This document shows, piece after piece, positions 42,754-51,255 of a stretch of 64,000 nucleotides of DNA. Origin of the DNA: UBA9732 sp052170315 (GTDB lineage: Bacteria > Spirochaetota > Spirochaetia > Sphaerochaetales > Sphaerochaetaceae); assembly GCA_052170315.1 (NCBI GenBank), contig JBQNAT010000004.1, forward strand, positions 62,001-126,000. Reading direction: 5' to 3'. The translations under genes were made by a program, and so were the position numbers. Below the pieces are notes generated by a model. That model did no database searches. It was not told the DNA's origin and saw only the letters and a list, made by a program, of their open reading frames with translations. Numbering within the stretch: the stretch's first letter is position 1; each line of letters begins with the position of its first letter.

Positions 42754-43370
42754 CCGGCAATCTCCTTTTCGGCAAGCTTTCTTTTGGCAATCTTTCCGCG
42801 CACTACGGCAAAAGTCTGCTGGTCCCCAAGATAAATTCCTATCCTGCGGATATTTTCTTTGGCCTCAGGTATTTTTACCTTCTCAAACAGGTTCACCCTC
42901 TGGCTGGTGGTTCTAAGTTCCTTTCCAAGAAGTTCTATCTGTGTCTCAAGAGTTTTCATCAAAGCGCTAAGTCTTGCGCTTTCCTTAAGCAGCACAACAG
43001 CCTTATCAACCCAAAGCGGATAATCCTCCACATTGTAGTCAATCTCTCTGAACGTAAGGCTCTTAAAAACGGGGATTGCAACACCTGCTATATTCCCTTC
43101 CCCGCGTATAACCCTGTCCGTCTTTACAAGCTTGTCCAGCTGCATGGCGGGAGCGAAGCTTCCGTTTTCGCCAAAAACGGATATCCAGTCCTGGACACCT
43201 GTTATAAGGGCTTCCTGCTTTGCCTTATAAGAAGCAAGCTCAGCCTCTATCTGGCGTATGACCATCTGAAGCTGCTGCTTCTTGAGCAAAAGCGTGGGAA
43301 GATAGCGCTGATACTGCTTCAGCTGGTCCTTCTGCTTCTTCTGTTCGTTCTTAGTCAGCTTAACAGCCAC
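42750..43370 (-). CDS. ntpD: V-type ATP synthase subunit D (central stalk)
   Basis: Central rotor shaft of 206 residues, mostly long coiled coil at both ends (KLTKNEQKKQKDQLKQYQRY at the start; TSQRVNLFEKVKIPEAKENI near the end), the latter typical of the D subunit. It follows subunit B by one base and overlaps subunit I. Residues near 70-130 form the less helical head. Together with F it should turn the ring; no F subunit gene is seen in this operon. Confidence 0.93.
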   Translation of the reverse strand: MAVKLTKNEQKKQKDQLKQYQRYLPTLLLKKQQLQMVIRQIEAELASYKAKQEALITGVQDWISVFGENGSFAPAMQLDKLVKTDRVIRGEGNIAGVAIPVFKSLTFREIDYNVEDYPLWVDKAVVLLKESARLSALMKTLETQIELLGKELRTTSQRVNLFEKVKIPEAKENIRRIGIYLGDQQTFAVVRGKIAKRKLAEKEIAG

Positions 43371-43371
43371 T

Positions 43372-44664
43372 TCAGGCCTCCGGCTTCTTCGGCCATCTTT
43401 CAGCTATAAGGTCGCTGCGAAGACCTGTCTCGTTGGGCTCAAAACAATCGGCAAGAATTTCCCATCCAAGATCCAAAGCCTCTTCAAGCGGAATATTTAC
43501 CGAAAGGTCCATGAGTTTTGATTCGAAAAGCTGTCCGTATTTGAGAAGTTTTTCGTCCCATTCTGTCATCATGAAGCCCATTGATTTCTTTTCAAGGGAT
43601 TCCCTGTAGGCGCTGTAAAGCTTTATAAGACCGTCCATAATGGCCCTGTGGTCATCACGCGTGTCCTTGTTTACGTTCTGCTTCAGACGGCTCAGGCTTC
43701 CGAAAGGCTCAATATGGCCGTTTTTCAGATAATACTGACCTTCCGTAATGTAACCGGTGTTGTCCGGTACCGGATGTGTAACATCATCGCCGGGCATGGT
43801 GGTTACGCCCAAAATTGTGAGAGAACCGGCACCTTCAAAGTCAACCGCTTTTTCATAGCGTGACGCAAGGGCACTGTAAAGGTCTCCGGGGTAGCCTCTG
43901 TTGGACGGTACCTGCTCCATTGTAATCGCGGTTTCCTTAAGCGCGTCCGCGAAGTTTGTCATATCCGTAAGAAGTACAAGAACCTTCTTTCCTTCAAGGG
44001 CAAAGCGCTCGCCTACGGCAAGAGCCATATCAGGTATCATTGTGCATTCAACTGTCGGGTCGCTTGCGGTATGGATGAACATTATTGTCCTGCTCATGGC
44101 TCCGCTTTTTTCAAGCGTGTCCCTGAAGAATAGATAGTCGTCATATTTAAGCCCCATGCCACCAAGAATGATAAGATCAACTTCAGCCTGCATGGCTATC
44201 CTTGCAAGAAGCTCGTTATAGGGCTCGCCCGAAACGGAGAAGATAGGAAGCTTCTGGGACTCTACAAGGGTGTTGAAAACATCAATCATAGGGATACCGG
44301 TTCTGATGAGGTTCTTGGGGACAATCCTCTTTGCGGGGTTGACAGAAGGGCCTCCGATTTCAATCATATTCTCATCAAGGCGCGGGCCGTTGTCCCGGGG
44401 ATTTCCTGAGCCGTCAAAAACCCTTCCAAGAAGATTTTCCGAAAAGCTTACCCTCATAGGTACTCCAAGAAACCTTACAGGGTCATTGGTTCTTACGCCC
44501 TGAGCTCCCGCAAAAACCTGAAGGCTCACAAGGTCGCCGTCAAGCTTAATGATGTTAGCGTAGCTCTTTCCGACCATTGCCAGGTCATTGTACTTTACGC
44601 CCTGCGCGCGCACAGTAATAACGTTTCCAACTATTGATTCTATTTTGGTATAGACCTTGTTCAT
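43372..44664 (-). CDS. ntpB: V-type ATP synthase subunit B (non-catalytic)
   Basis: Regulatory beta-like subunit (430 residues) alternating with A in the head. The sequence starts YTKIESIVGNVITVRAQGVK and shows FSVSGEPYNELLARIAMQ (no Walker lysine, as expected for B), VLLTDMTNFADALKE and PSNRGYPGDLYSALASRYE. It lies one base downstream of subunit A. Nothing unusual is seen. Confidence 0.95.
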   Translation of the reverse strand: MNKVYTKIESIVGNVITVRAQGVKYNDLAMVGKSYANIIKLDGDLVSLQVFAGAQGVRTNDPVRFLGVPMRVSFSENLLGRVFDGSGNPRDNGPRLDENMIEIGGPSVNPAKRIVPKNLIRTGIPMIDVFNTLVESQKLPIFSVSGEPYNELLARIAMQAEVDLIILGGMGLKYDDYLFFRDTLEKSGAMSRTIMFIHTASDPTVECTMIPDMALAVGERFALEGKKVLVLLTDMTNFADALKETAITMEQVPSNRGYPGDLYSALASRYEKAVDFEGAGSLTILGVTTMPGDDVTHPVPDNTGYITEGQYYLKNGHIEPFGSLSRLKQNVNKDTRDDHRAIMDGLIKLYSAYRESLEKKSMGFMMTEWDEKLLKYGQLFESKLMDLSVNIPLEEALDLGWEILADCFEPNETGLRSDLIAERWPKKPEA

Positions 44665-44665
44665 C

Positions 44666-46399
44666 TCAAAGCTCCTTCACCCGGGCAAGGTAGAGTTCGC
44701 TGATTTCTTTCTCATAGCCTTTGTAGCGTTCGTCAGCCGAATCAACGCTGTTCCAGTCAAGAAACTTCTGCCTGAGCTGATTGAAGAACGCTCTTACGTC
44801 TCTCTTGCTGGCCAAGTCAAACCTTGCAATAATTACCTTATACAGAAGACCGAACTCTTTTTCCTGTCTTTCAGGAAGCACAGATGAGTCAACGGGGTCA
44901 AAGGAGTTCTGTTGCAGGTAAACCGCGTCAAGAAGTTCGCCCTTCTGATACTCTATATAATCATCTATTGACGTACCCTCTTCTCCTACGACCTTCATCA
45001 TCTGGTTTATCTCATAGGATTTGAAAAGAACATCCCGCGCGGCCGCGACCTGCCGGGAATCTATTATTCCCCTGTACTTTGACCAGGAATCCAGCGGGTG
45101 GATTGCGGGATATTTACGCGCATCCGAACGCTCGCGTGAAAGCCCGTGGAAAGCTCCGACAACCTTCAGCGTAGCCTGAGTAACAGGCTCTTCAAAGTTT
45201 CCGCCCGCAGGGCTTACAGTACCGCCGATTGTAACCGAACCTATGCTTCCGTCACGCAGCCTCACCTTGCCGGCCCTTTCATAGAAGGAAGCTATAACCG
45301 ATTCAAGGTACGCAGGGAAAGCTTCCTCTCCCGGGATTTCCTCAAGCCTTCCGCTCATTTCTCTCATGGCCTGAGCCCATCTGCTGGTCGAGTCCGCAAG
45401 CAGCAGCACATTAAGCCCCATCTGCCTGTAGTACTCAGCCATTGTGATGGCAGTGTAAACAGAAGCTTCTCTGGCCGCAACCGGCATTGACGATGTGTTG
45501 CATATGATAATTGTCCTTTCCATGAGCGAACGTCCCGTTCTGGGGTCAGTAAGCTCGGGAAATTCTTTAAGAACTTCAACTACTTCACCGGCACGCTCGC
45601 CGCAGGCCGCAATGATAACAATGTCAACATCGGCGTTGCGGCTTTCCATGTGCTGCAAAACGGTCTTTCCCGCGCCGAAAGGACCGGGAACACAGAAGGT
45701 GCCGCCCTTCGCCACAGGAAGGAAAGTATCTATTATCCTGATTTTCATTATCAGGGTCTCGTCAGGTCTCAAACGTTCTTCATAGCAGTTTACAGCTTTT
45801 TTTACCGGCCAGCTGAAGACCATGGAAAGCTTTTTTTCCTCGCCTTTCGGGCTTATGACCGTGGCTATGTTATCCCTTACGTTATACGCGCCCTTATCAG
45901 CTATTGATGTAATTTTCCAGTCAACATCATCAAAACCGAAAGGAAGCATTATTCGGTGCGTGAAAATACCTTCCGGAACGGTGCCGAAGGCATCTCCCGG
46001 CCTCAGGGTATCGCCCACCCTGCGAAGCGGAGTGAATTCCCAGTCCCTGTTCGGGATGGGGTCCATGTAGACTCCCCTCTGAAGGAAGAAACCGCAGTTT
46101 TCGGCAAGGGCCGGAAGAGGGTTCTGAAGCCCATCGTAAATCTGGGTAAGCAGCCCGGGGCCAAGTTCAACGCTCATGAGCTGGCCAGTGAACTCCACTT
46201 CATCCCCTACTCGGATTCCGTTGGTCATCTCATATACCTGCATGCTGGCCTTGCCGCCGCTTATCCTGATAACTTCTCCCTTGAGCTTCGTATCCCCTGT
46301 ATGCACGTAGGCGACCTCGTTCTTGGAGATTGAACCCTCAAAGGTCACATTGACAAGGTTTCCGTTAACACCGGCTACATGTCCAATTGTCTTTGCCAT
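44666..46399 (-). CDS. ntpA: V-type ATP synthase subunit A (catalytic)
   Basis: Catalytic subunit of 577 residues from ATG 46399 (GGAGAG 4 bases upstream). The P-loop is GPFGAGKTVLQH, with the catalytic Glu in AACGERAGEVVEVL, and LLADSTSRWAQAMREMSGR and GGTVSPAGGNFEEPV further on. A bulge domain typical of V-type A subunits is present. It follows the DUF2764 gene by 14 bases. In spirochaetes this complex is thought to act mainly as an ion pump or ATPase; direction cannot be read from the sequence. Confidence 0.95.
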   Translation of the reverse strand: MAKTIGHVAGVNGNLVNVTFEGSISKNEVAYVHTGDTKLKGEVIRISGGKASMQVYEMTNGIRVGDEVEFTGQLMSVELGPGLLTQIYDGLQNPLPALAENCGFFLQRGVYMDPIPNRDWEFTPLRRVGDTLRPGDAFGTVPEGIFTHRIMLPFGFDDVDWKITSIADKGAYNVRDNIATVISPKGEEKKLSMVFSWPVKKAVNCYEERLRPDETLIMKIRIIDTFLPVAKGGTFCVPGPFGAGKTVLQHMESRNADVDIVIIAACGERAGEVVEVLKEFPELTDPRTGRSLMERTIIICNTSSMPVAAREASVYTAITMAEYYRQMGLNVLLLADSTSRWAQAMREMSGRLEEIPGEEAFPAYLESVIASFYERAGKVRLRDGSIGSVTIGGTVSPAGGNFEEPVTQATLKVVGAFHGLSRERSDARKYPAIHPLDSWSKYRGIIDSRQVAAARDVLFKSYEINQMMKVVGEEGTSIDDYIEYQKGELLDAVYLQQNSFDPVDSSVLPERQEKEFGLLYKVIIARFDLASKRDVRAFFNQLRQKFLDWNSVDSADERYKGYEKEISELYLARVKEL

Positions 46400-46413
46400 A
46401 ATCTCTCCGTATA

Positions 46414-46941
46414 TCAATCCGTTGTAATTTCTTTCCGCAGGATTCCAAAAAGCTTTTGGAATTCATGATTGCCTGCCTTTGAAGTAAAACTGTCCTTTCT
46501 TATCAGTATCCTTAATTGCAGGGCATAGACCAAAAGAGCTGTCTTTGTAAAAGGCTCGTATCCTTTTGCGGTTTCAAGATAGTCGTATCTGAACTTCAAA
46601 AGTAGCATTTCCGCATCAAGCGGGTTATTCGCGTCCATTGCGGCATTGGTAAGGCGCTCTGTATCGAAAAAACTGAAGACCGCAAAATTCTCTGAAGGTT
46701 TTCCAAGATTCCGATTCCTTCTTGAATTTATAGATGCGTTAAGCTCAGCGTTAAGGGCGTTCCAGTTCTTCAAAAACCCGTTTCCGCAGTCCTTATTTTT
46801 CGGGATACCGCAAAGAAGCCTGTATTCACTGCCGTCTATGTTTCCTTCGGCCGCCTTCAGGAAATATTCCCAGCTTATGGGAGCCGGCTCCGAATAGCGA
46901 AGCATGGGAAGGCTTGAAAGGAAGTAGTATCTGGAAGACAT
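46414..46941 (-). CDS. DUF2764 family protein of the V-ATPase operon
   Basis: A 175-residue protein, largely helical, starting YYFLSSLPMLRYSEPAPISW, which matches what I know of the DUF2764 family found in V-ATPase operons of spirochaetes and Bacteroidetes. It occupies the position of subunit C (NtpC) between E and A. It may be the shortened functional equivalent that links the stalk to the ring; this is inferred from position. It starts about 10 bases after the subunit E stop. Confidence 0.75.
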   Translation of the reverse strand: MSSRYYFLSSLPMLRYSEPAPISWEYFLKAAEGNIDGSEYRLLCGIPKNKDCGNGFLKNWNALNAELNASINSRRNRNLGKPSENFAVFSFFDTERLTNAAMDANNPLDAEMLLLKFRYDYLETAKGYEPFTKTALLVYALQLRILIRKDSFTSKAGNHEFQKLFGILRKEITTD

Positions 46942-46951
46942 CAGCTTATCC

Positions 46952-47497
46952 TCAGATTTTTATTTCACCGATGAAAGGTTTGAGCAAAGCCGTTATTTCC
47001 TCATCCGAAAAATCATAGAAACCGGAACCGTCTCTGCAGCTCAGTTTCATCCCGGACATACCCTTTACCGGACGGATTTCAAGGCCTTTTGAAATTTCCT
47101 TTGCAAGGCAGTCTTTTACGGAAGCCTTCGCCTCATTGATTTCCACGCTGTATTTAGCAGGATCTTCACCGCCTATCGCAGCAAGTACGAGCTTTGAAAG
47201 GCTTTCTTCCGTAAGCACGCTGGAAACCTTGTCCGCCATTATCCTGTCAATCAGAAGTTCAAGCTCTTTTTTTACGGAAAGAACAGCATCGCGTTCAGCC
47301 TGCTTTATCAGGGCCTTTGAGCTTTCAATTTCTTTGTCGGCATTTTCAATATTCTTCTGAGCCTGTAACTTTGAATCGGCTATAATTTCTGCAGCCCGGG
47401 TTTTTGCGGCGGCTACAATTGCTGCAGCCTCTTTTTTGGCTTCTTCGATACCGTCCCGTTTGATTGACTGGACCAAATCCTGTATCTGCATTTCCAT
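46952..47497 (-). CDS. ntpE: V-type ATP synthase subunit E (peripheral stalk)
   Basis: Peripheral-stalk subunit of 181 residues. The N-terminal 90 residues form a long Ala/Lys/Glu-rich coiled coil (EAKKEAAAIVAAAKTRAAEI and KNIENADKEIESSKALI), and the C-terminal half is a globular domain ending FSDEEITALLKPFIGEIKI. It is the first gene of the operon; the usual partner G/H subunit is not adjacent. The gene is identified by architecture and context. Confidence 0.85.
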   Translation of the reverse strand: MEMQIQDLVQSIKRDGIEEAKKEAAAIVAAAKTRAAEIIADSKLQAQKNIENADKEIESSKALIKQAERDAVLSVKKELELLIDRIMADKVSSVLTEESLSKLVLAAIGGEDPAKYSVEINEAKASVKDCLAKEISKGLEIRPVKGMSGMKLSCRDGSGFYDFSDEEITALLKPFIGEIKI

Positions 47498-47792
47498 TCT
47501 GAACCACCTTTTTATTTAGTATATTAAAAAAAAAGTCGATAGTAAACCACTGCCAAAGCGGACTTACGCTTCAAACCAATCGCGGACACGACAGTCTCCG
47601 GCATACTGTATTCGCGTTGACAAAGCCCCCGCGCGGATGCAATATACCCATACGGCGGCTGTGCATTTCGCGAGCTGCTGGCCAACTACGGAAGAAGACC
47701 TTCACAGGCTTGAAACGCTTCTTTAAGTTTCTTTATGGAATCAGCAAGTATGCTATAATTAAAAGGTCAAATAAAGTGTAAGGAGAAAAAAC
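47498..47792. other. Intergenic region between V-ATPase and uridine phosphorylase operons
   Basis: This 295-base gap separates divergent genes. It holds the upstream sequence of ntpE and, near 47754, the uridine phosphorylase promoter. The central part (about 47580-47710) is GC-richer than typical intergenic sequence and includes a plus-strand stretch of about 31 open codons between two stops (IYPYGGCAFRELLANYGRR) with no ribosome binding site or good start. It could be a gene fragment or a non-coding RNA; I cannot assign it. Confidence 0.35.
47754..47759 (+). promoter_or_regulatory. Extended -10 promoter of uridine phosphorylase gene
   Basis: A TGC followed directly by TATAAT gives an extended -10 element, 34 bases before the ATG at 47793. 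The hexamer at -35 is weak (CTTTAT), as is common with extended -10 promoters. An AAGGAG ribosome binding site follows within the short leader. Confidence 0.6.
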
Positions 47793-48578
47793 ATGTCTGA
47801 CTATATGAACGGAACAGGAGTACAGTACCACCTAAGAATAAAGCGGGGAGATGTGGGACGCTATGTAATAATGCCGGGAGACCCGCAGAGAGTTCCCGTT
47901 ATAGCAGGCTTTCTGGAAAATGCGAAACAGGTCGCGTACTACAGGGAATTCAACACCTACACAGGATATCTCGGTGATACAAAGGTAAGCGTAACTTCAA
48001 CCGGAATCGGAGGTCCTTCGGCTTCCATAGCGATGGAAGAGCTTACAAAGTGCGGCGCCGACACATTCCTCAGGATGGGTACCTGCGGCGGCATAGCCCT
48101 TCCAGTTATGGGCGGAGATGCCGTTATAGCAACAGGCGCAATACGCATGGAAGGCACAAGCCGTGAATATGCCCCTATAGAATTTCCAGCTGTTGCTGAC
48201 TACGATGTTGTCACCGCTGTAAAACAGGCATCCGAAAAGCTTGGAATAAAACACCATCTTGGCATTGTCCAGTGCAAGGACTCGTTCTACGGCCAGCACA
48301 GCCCGGAGCTTATGCCTGTAAGCTATGAGCTTCTTAACAAGTGGGAAGCATGGAAACGCCTTGGAGTTTTGGCCTCCGAAATGGAAAGCGCAGCCATGTT
48401 TACCGTCGCAAGCTATCTCCATGTACGCTGCGGTTCCGTGTTCTTTGTTGTAGGAAACCAGGAGCGCGAGGCTCTGGGAATGGAAAACCCGAAACTCCAT
48501 GACACCACAGCCATATGCAGGCTTGCAGTGGAATCGTTAAGAAAGCTTATTGAAAACGATAAACGCTCTCAGAAATAA
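47793..48578 (+). CDS. udp: Uridine phosphorylase / PNP-UDP family nucleoside phosphorylase
   Basis: Phosphorolyses nucleosides to base and ribose-1-phosphate. The 261 residues have VIMPGDPQRVP near the N-terminus, TSTGIGGPSASIAMEEL and MGTCGGIA in the middle, and the substrate-site segment SEMESAAMFTVASY. The uridine rather than purine preference is suggested by the STGIGGPS motif. The stop overlaps by 10 bases with the end of the opposing small gene. It fits a salvage pathway with the nucleoside hydrolase and transporters in the window. Confidence 0.9.
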   Translation: MSDYMNGTGVQYHLRIKRGDVGRYVIMPGDPQRVPVIAGFLENAKQVAYYREFNTYTGYLGDTKVSVTSTGIGGPSASIAMEELTKCGADTFLRMGTCGGIALPVMGGDAVIATGAIRMEGTSREYAPIEFPAVADYDVVTAVKQASEKLGIKHHLGIVQCKDSFYGQHSPELMPVSYELLNKWEAWKRLGVLASEMESAAMFTVASYLHVRCGSVFFVVGNQEREALGMENPKLHDTTAICRLAVESLRKLIENDKRSQK

Positions 48579-48850
48579 AGTCCGCTTGATTTCTCAAGCT
48601 CTTTCTTCAGAGCCTCAAGACGGCTTTCATCGTCTGTAAGCTCAAGCGCGTCAAATCTGAAAACCTCAAGCCCCGTTTCGGCATAATCATCCTGCAGGGC
48701 TTTGCAGGGGTGCATTCCAAGGTCAAGCTTAAAACGCATATCAGCACAGTCTTTTCTTATATCATGCGAGAAAAAAACATAGACCTTGTCGGTTTTGAGA
48801 TTCCTGAGCGCTACAACGCCTTCCTCTTTTCCCATTTCATCCCTCTTCAT
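48569..48850 (-). CDS. Small GIY-YIG-like protein coupled to mutS2
   Basis: Ninety-three residues starting with an ATG that overlaps the mutS2 stop (ATGA). The pattern GVVALRNLKTDKVYVFFSHD, then FKLDLGMHPCKALQDDY and FRFDALEL, follows a known family of small GIY-YIG proteins typical of Clostridia. GIY is replaced by GVV, and YIG by YVF, so the active site looks altered. Conserved spacing suggests the fold persists. It may bind DNA or regulate MutS2, but only the coupling supports this. Confidence 0.6.
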   Translation of the reverse strand: MKRDEMGKEEGVVALRNLKTDKVYVFFSHDIRKDCADMRFKLDLGMHPCKALQDDYAETGLEVFRFDALELTDDESRLEALKKELEKSSGLYF

Positions 48851-51255
48851 TTTAAAGACACGTACGTTTTTCCCTGTCCGCCGTCTTCAGGCACGGCGAA
48901 CTTGAAAGCTTCAACAAGGGCGTTTCCGTCAAGGTGTTTATGTATGCCTGTAGATAATATCCCGTCTCCATAGCCATGTATAATGGAAAAATTCTTAAGG
49001 CCGTGTATGCGGCAGGCTTCAATTTGCGAATCAATGGCTTCAAGCGCTTCAAGAAGTCTGTAACCTCTTAAATCTATAGTCAGTTTAGGTACAGGCGCCC
49101 TGGAGTTTTGGTCAAACGAATATGAACTGACTTTCTTTGAGCGCCTTGGTATCCTAAGCTCGGTTTCACTGAAAGTAAATTTCATGGGGCCTATCGCGAC
49201 CTGCCACCTGCCCTTACCCTCATCCCTTATGACAGTACCTTCACGCCCGGACGGTCCGCAGAGGACATCCATGCCAACTTTAAGCTCAACAGCATCTTCA
49301 TCTGAATTATCATCCTCCGGCAAAAGCTCATTAAGCCTCTCTTCACCTTCAGCTATCTCCCTGCGAAGCTCTTCTTCCTTTTCCAGAATCTCATTGAAAA
49401 AACTCTTCATTTTCCGAGTCTTCTCATGTGTTATTTCACCGCTTCTCATTTCTGCTACAAGATTTTCCAAATCGCGTCTGGAATTCTTCATGAAAGAGTC
49501 AAATTCGTTCAGGCTTCCTTTTTTAAGCCTGTATTCATAGGCCTGAAGACGCCTTTTTTCCTTTTCAATGTGATTTTCTTCGTTCTCAATACCTCTGAGG
49601 CGCCTTTCAAGCAAAACCTTATCCTGCTCCGCTTCACGGCGCAGCGTTTCAAGGTTCCTGATTATGGAGGAAATTTTCATAGCCTCCTGCCCCATATATT
49701 TTTGGGCATTCATTGTAACTGTTTTGGGAAGTCTCATACGCCTGGCAGTATCAATGGCATGGCTTTCACCCGGCAGACCTTCTATTACTTTGAAGGTTGG
49801 CTCAAGAGTCTTCTCATCAAATTCCATAGAAACATTCTGAACCGTATCAGTTCCGTAGGCATACTGCTTCAGTACACCGTGATGGCTTGTAGTCAAGGTA
49901 AGCGCCGCTTTTTTAGTGCAGAACTCCAAAATTGAGCGTGCAAGCGCCGCGCCTTCCTGAGGGTCGGTGCCGCTTCCAAGCTCGTCCAAAATAACAAGCG
50001 ATTTCAAAGTCATAGTTCTTAAAATGAAGCCTATGCTCTTCATGTGACCGCTGAAAGTGGAAAGGTTTTCTTCTATGCTCTGCTCGTCCCCAATATCCGT
50101 AAACACCCTGTCAAACAGAGCAAGGCTGCTCCCGTCTGAAGCCGGCACATAACCGCATATCTGGTTTAAAAGCGAAAACAGCCCCACCGTCTTCATAGTT
50201 ACCGTCTTTCCGCCAGCGTTAGGTCCCGTAAGGACAACAGCTCTTATTCCGGAAGGGACATAAAGGTCTATGGGAACACACTTGTCCCCAAGAAGAGGAT
50301 GACGCGCATGAATGAGATTGCAGCAGTAATCGCCATTGATGTCGGGTCTGCCGATGATAGTCCTGCAGCAATCATTTTCTTTTGCCCACAAAGCAAAGGC
50401 ATAAAGAAAATCTGCCCGCGAAACCTGAGATGTGAGAACCCTGAGTTCCAGTTCCGCGTCCCTTACCATATCAGACAAGGTTCCTGTAAGACGGGCAATC
50501 TCTATCTGTATCTCTTCCTGAGCCATTACAACGGCATTATTCAGGTCAACAAGCCTGAAAGGCTCCATGAAAACCGTGACGCCGCTTCCTGACGAGCTTT
50601 GCACATAGCCTTCAATCATGGACTTGGATTCAGTACGCACAGGAAGAACAAGCCTTCCATTCCTTAAAACGGCGGCGTCAGACTGCATAATGTTTGAATT
50701 GCTTCTCATAAGTTCGGATGCAAAACGGCTTCGTTCATACCTTTTGACGTCCGCCTTATCTCTTAGCGCCTTTACCGTAGGATAATTTTCCTTAACCACA
50801 CCGGGCGAATCCATAATTCGGAAAATCTGCTGCTCAAGATAAAGAAGCTTTTCTGGGATTTCCGCAATTACTGAATCAACACCGCCGTCTCTGTCAGGAC
50901 ATTCAAGATTGAAAGATAGTTTAAGCAAGGCTTTAAGAAGCCTTGCGCTCCTGATGTAAAGACCAACATTGAAAACCTGCTCCCCTTCAAGGGATGAAGT
51001 GGGATTTGACGAAATAAAATCAAAGGTATCGGAAAGCTCCGGAAAGCTTTCAACCCTCAGACCGTGTTCCTTATTCGCGGCGGCAAGCGCGTAAATTACT
51101 GCCGAAACCTGCTTCTGCCTTAGAATATAAGCCTCTTCCTCAAGAACAGGATTCGCGGTTCTTACCGCGTTTGCCCCCATTGGACTTAACGCATATTTGG
51201 AAATTGTATCCAAAACAATGTCCAGACCAAGATCTACTGCTGTTCTTTTAAACAT
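48847..51255 (-). CDS. mutS2: Endonuclease MutS2
   Basis: MutS homologue (802 residues) lacking the mismatch-recognition domain. The central clamp is followed by the ATPase with LTGPNAGGKTVTMKTVG, ILDELGSGTDPQEG and SHHGVLKQYA. A long coiled coil (about 510-630) and a C-terminal Smr nuclease domain (LTIDLRGYRLLEAL; IHGYGDGIL) complete it. In other bacteria MutS2 suppresses recombination or splits collided ribosomes. The start overlaps rsgA by 22 bases and the stop overlaps the GIY-YIG-like gene. Confidence 0.95.
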   Translation of the reverse strand: MFKRTAVDLGLDIVLDTISKYALSPMGANAVRTANPVLEEEAYILRQKQVSAVIYALAAANKEHGLRVESFPELSDTFDFISSNPTSSLEGEQVFNVGLYIRSARLLKALLKLSFNLECPDRDGGVDSVIAEIPEKLLYLEQQIFRIMDSPGVVKENYPTVKALRDKADVKRYERSRFASELMRSNSNIMQSDAAVLRNGRLVLPVRTESKSMIEGYVQSSSGSGVTVFMEPFRLVDLNNAVVMAQEEIQIEIARLTGTLSDMVRDAELELRVLTSQVSRADFLYAFALWAKENDCCRTIIGRPDINGDYCCNLIHARHPLLGDKCVPIDLYVPSGIRAVVLTGPNAGGKTVTMKTVGLFSLLNQICGYVPASDGSSLALFDRVFTDIGDEQSIEENLSTFSGHMKSIGFILRTMTLKSLVILDELGSGTDPQEGAALARSILEFCTKKAALTLTTSHHGVLKQYAYGTDTVQNVSMEFDEKTLEPTFKVIEGLPGESHAIDTARRMRLPKTVTMNAQKYMGQEAMKISSIIRNLETLRREAEQDKVLLERRLRGIENEENHIEKEKRRLQAYEYRLKKGSLNEFDSFMKNSRRDLENLVAEMRSGEITHEKTRKMKSFFNEILEKEEELRREIAEGEERLNELLPEDDNSDEDAVELKVGMDVLCGPSGREGTVIRDEGKGRWQVAIGPMKFTFSETELRIPRRSKKVSSYSFDQNSRAPVPKLTIDLRGYRLLEALEAIDSQIEACRIHGLKNFSIIHGYGDGILSTGIHKHLDGNALVEAFKFAVPEDGGQGKTYVSLK

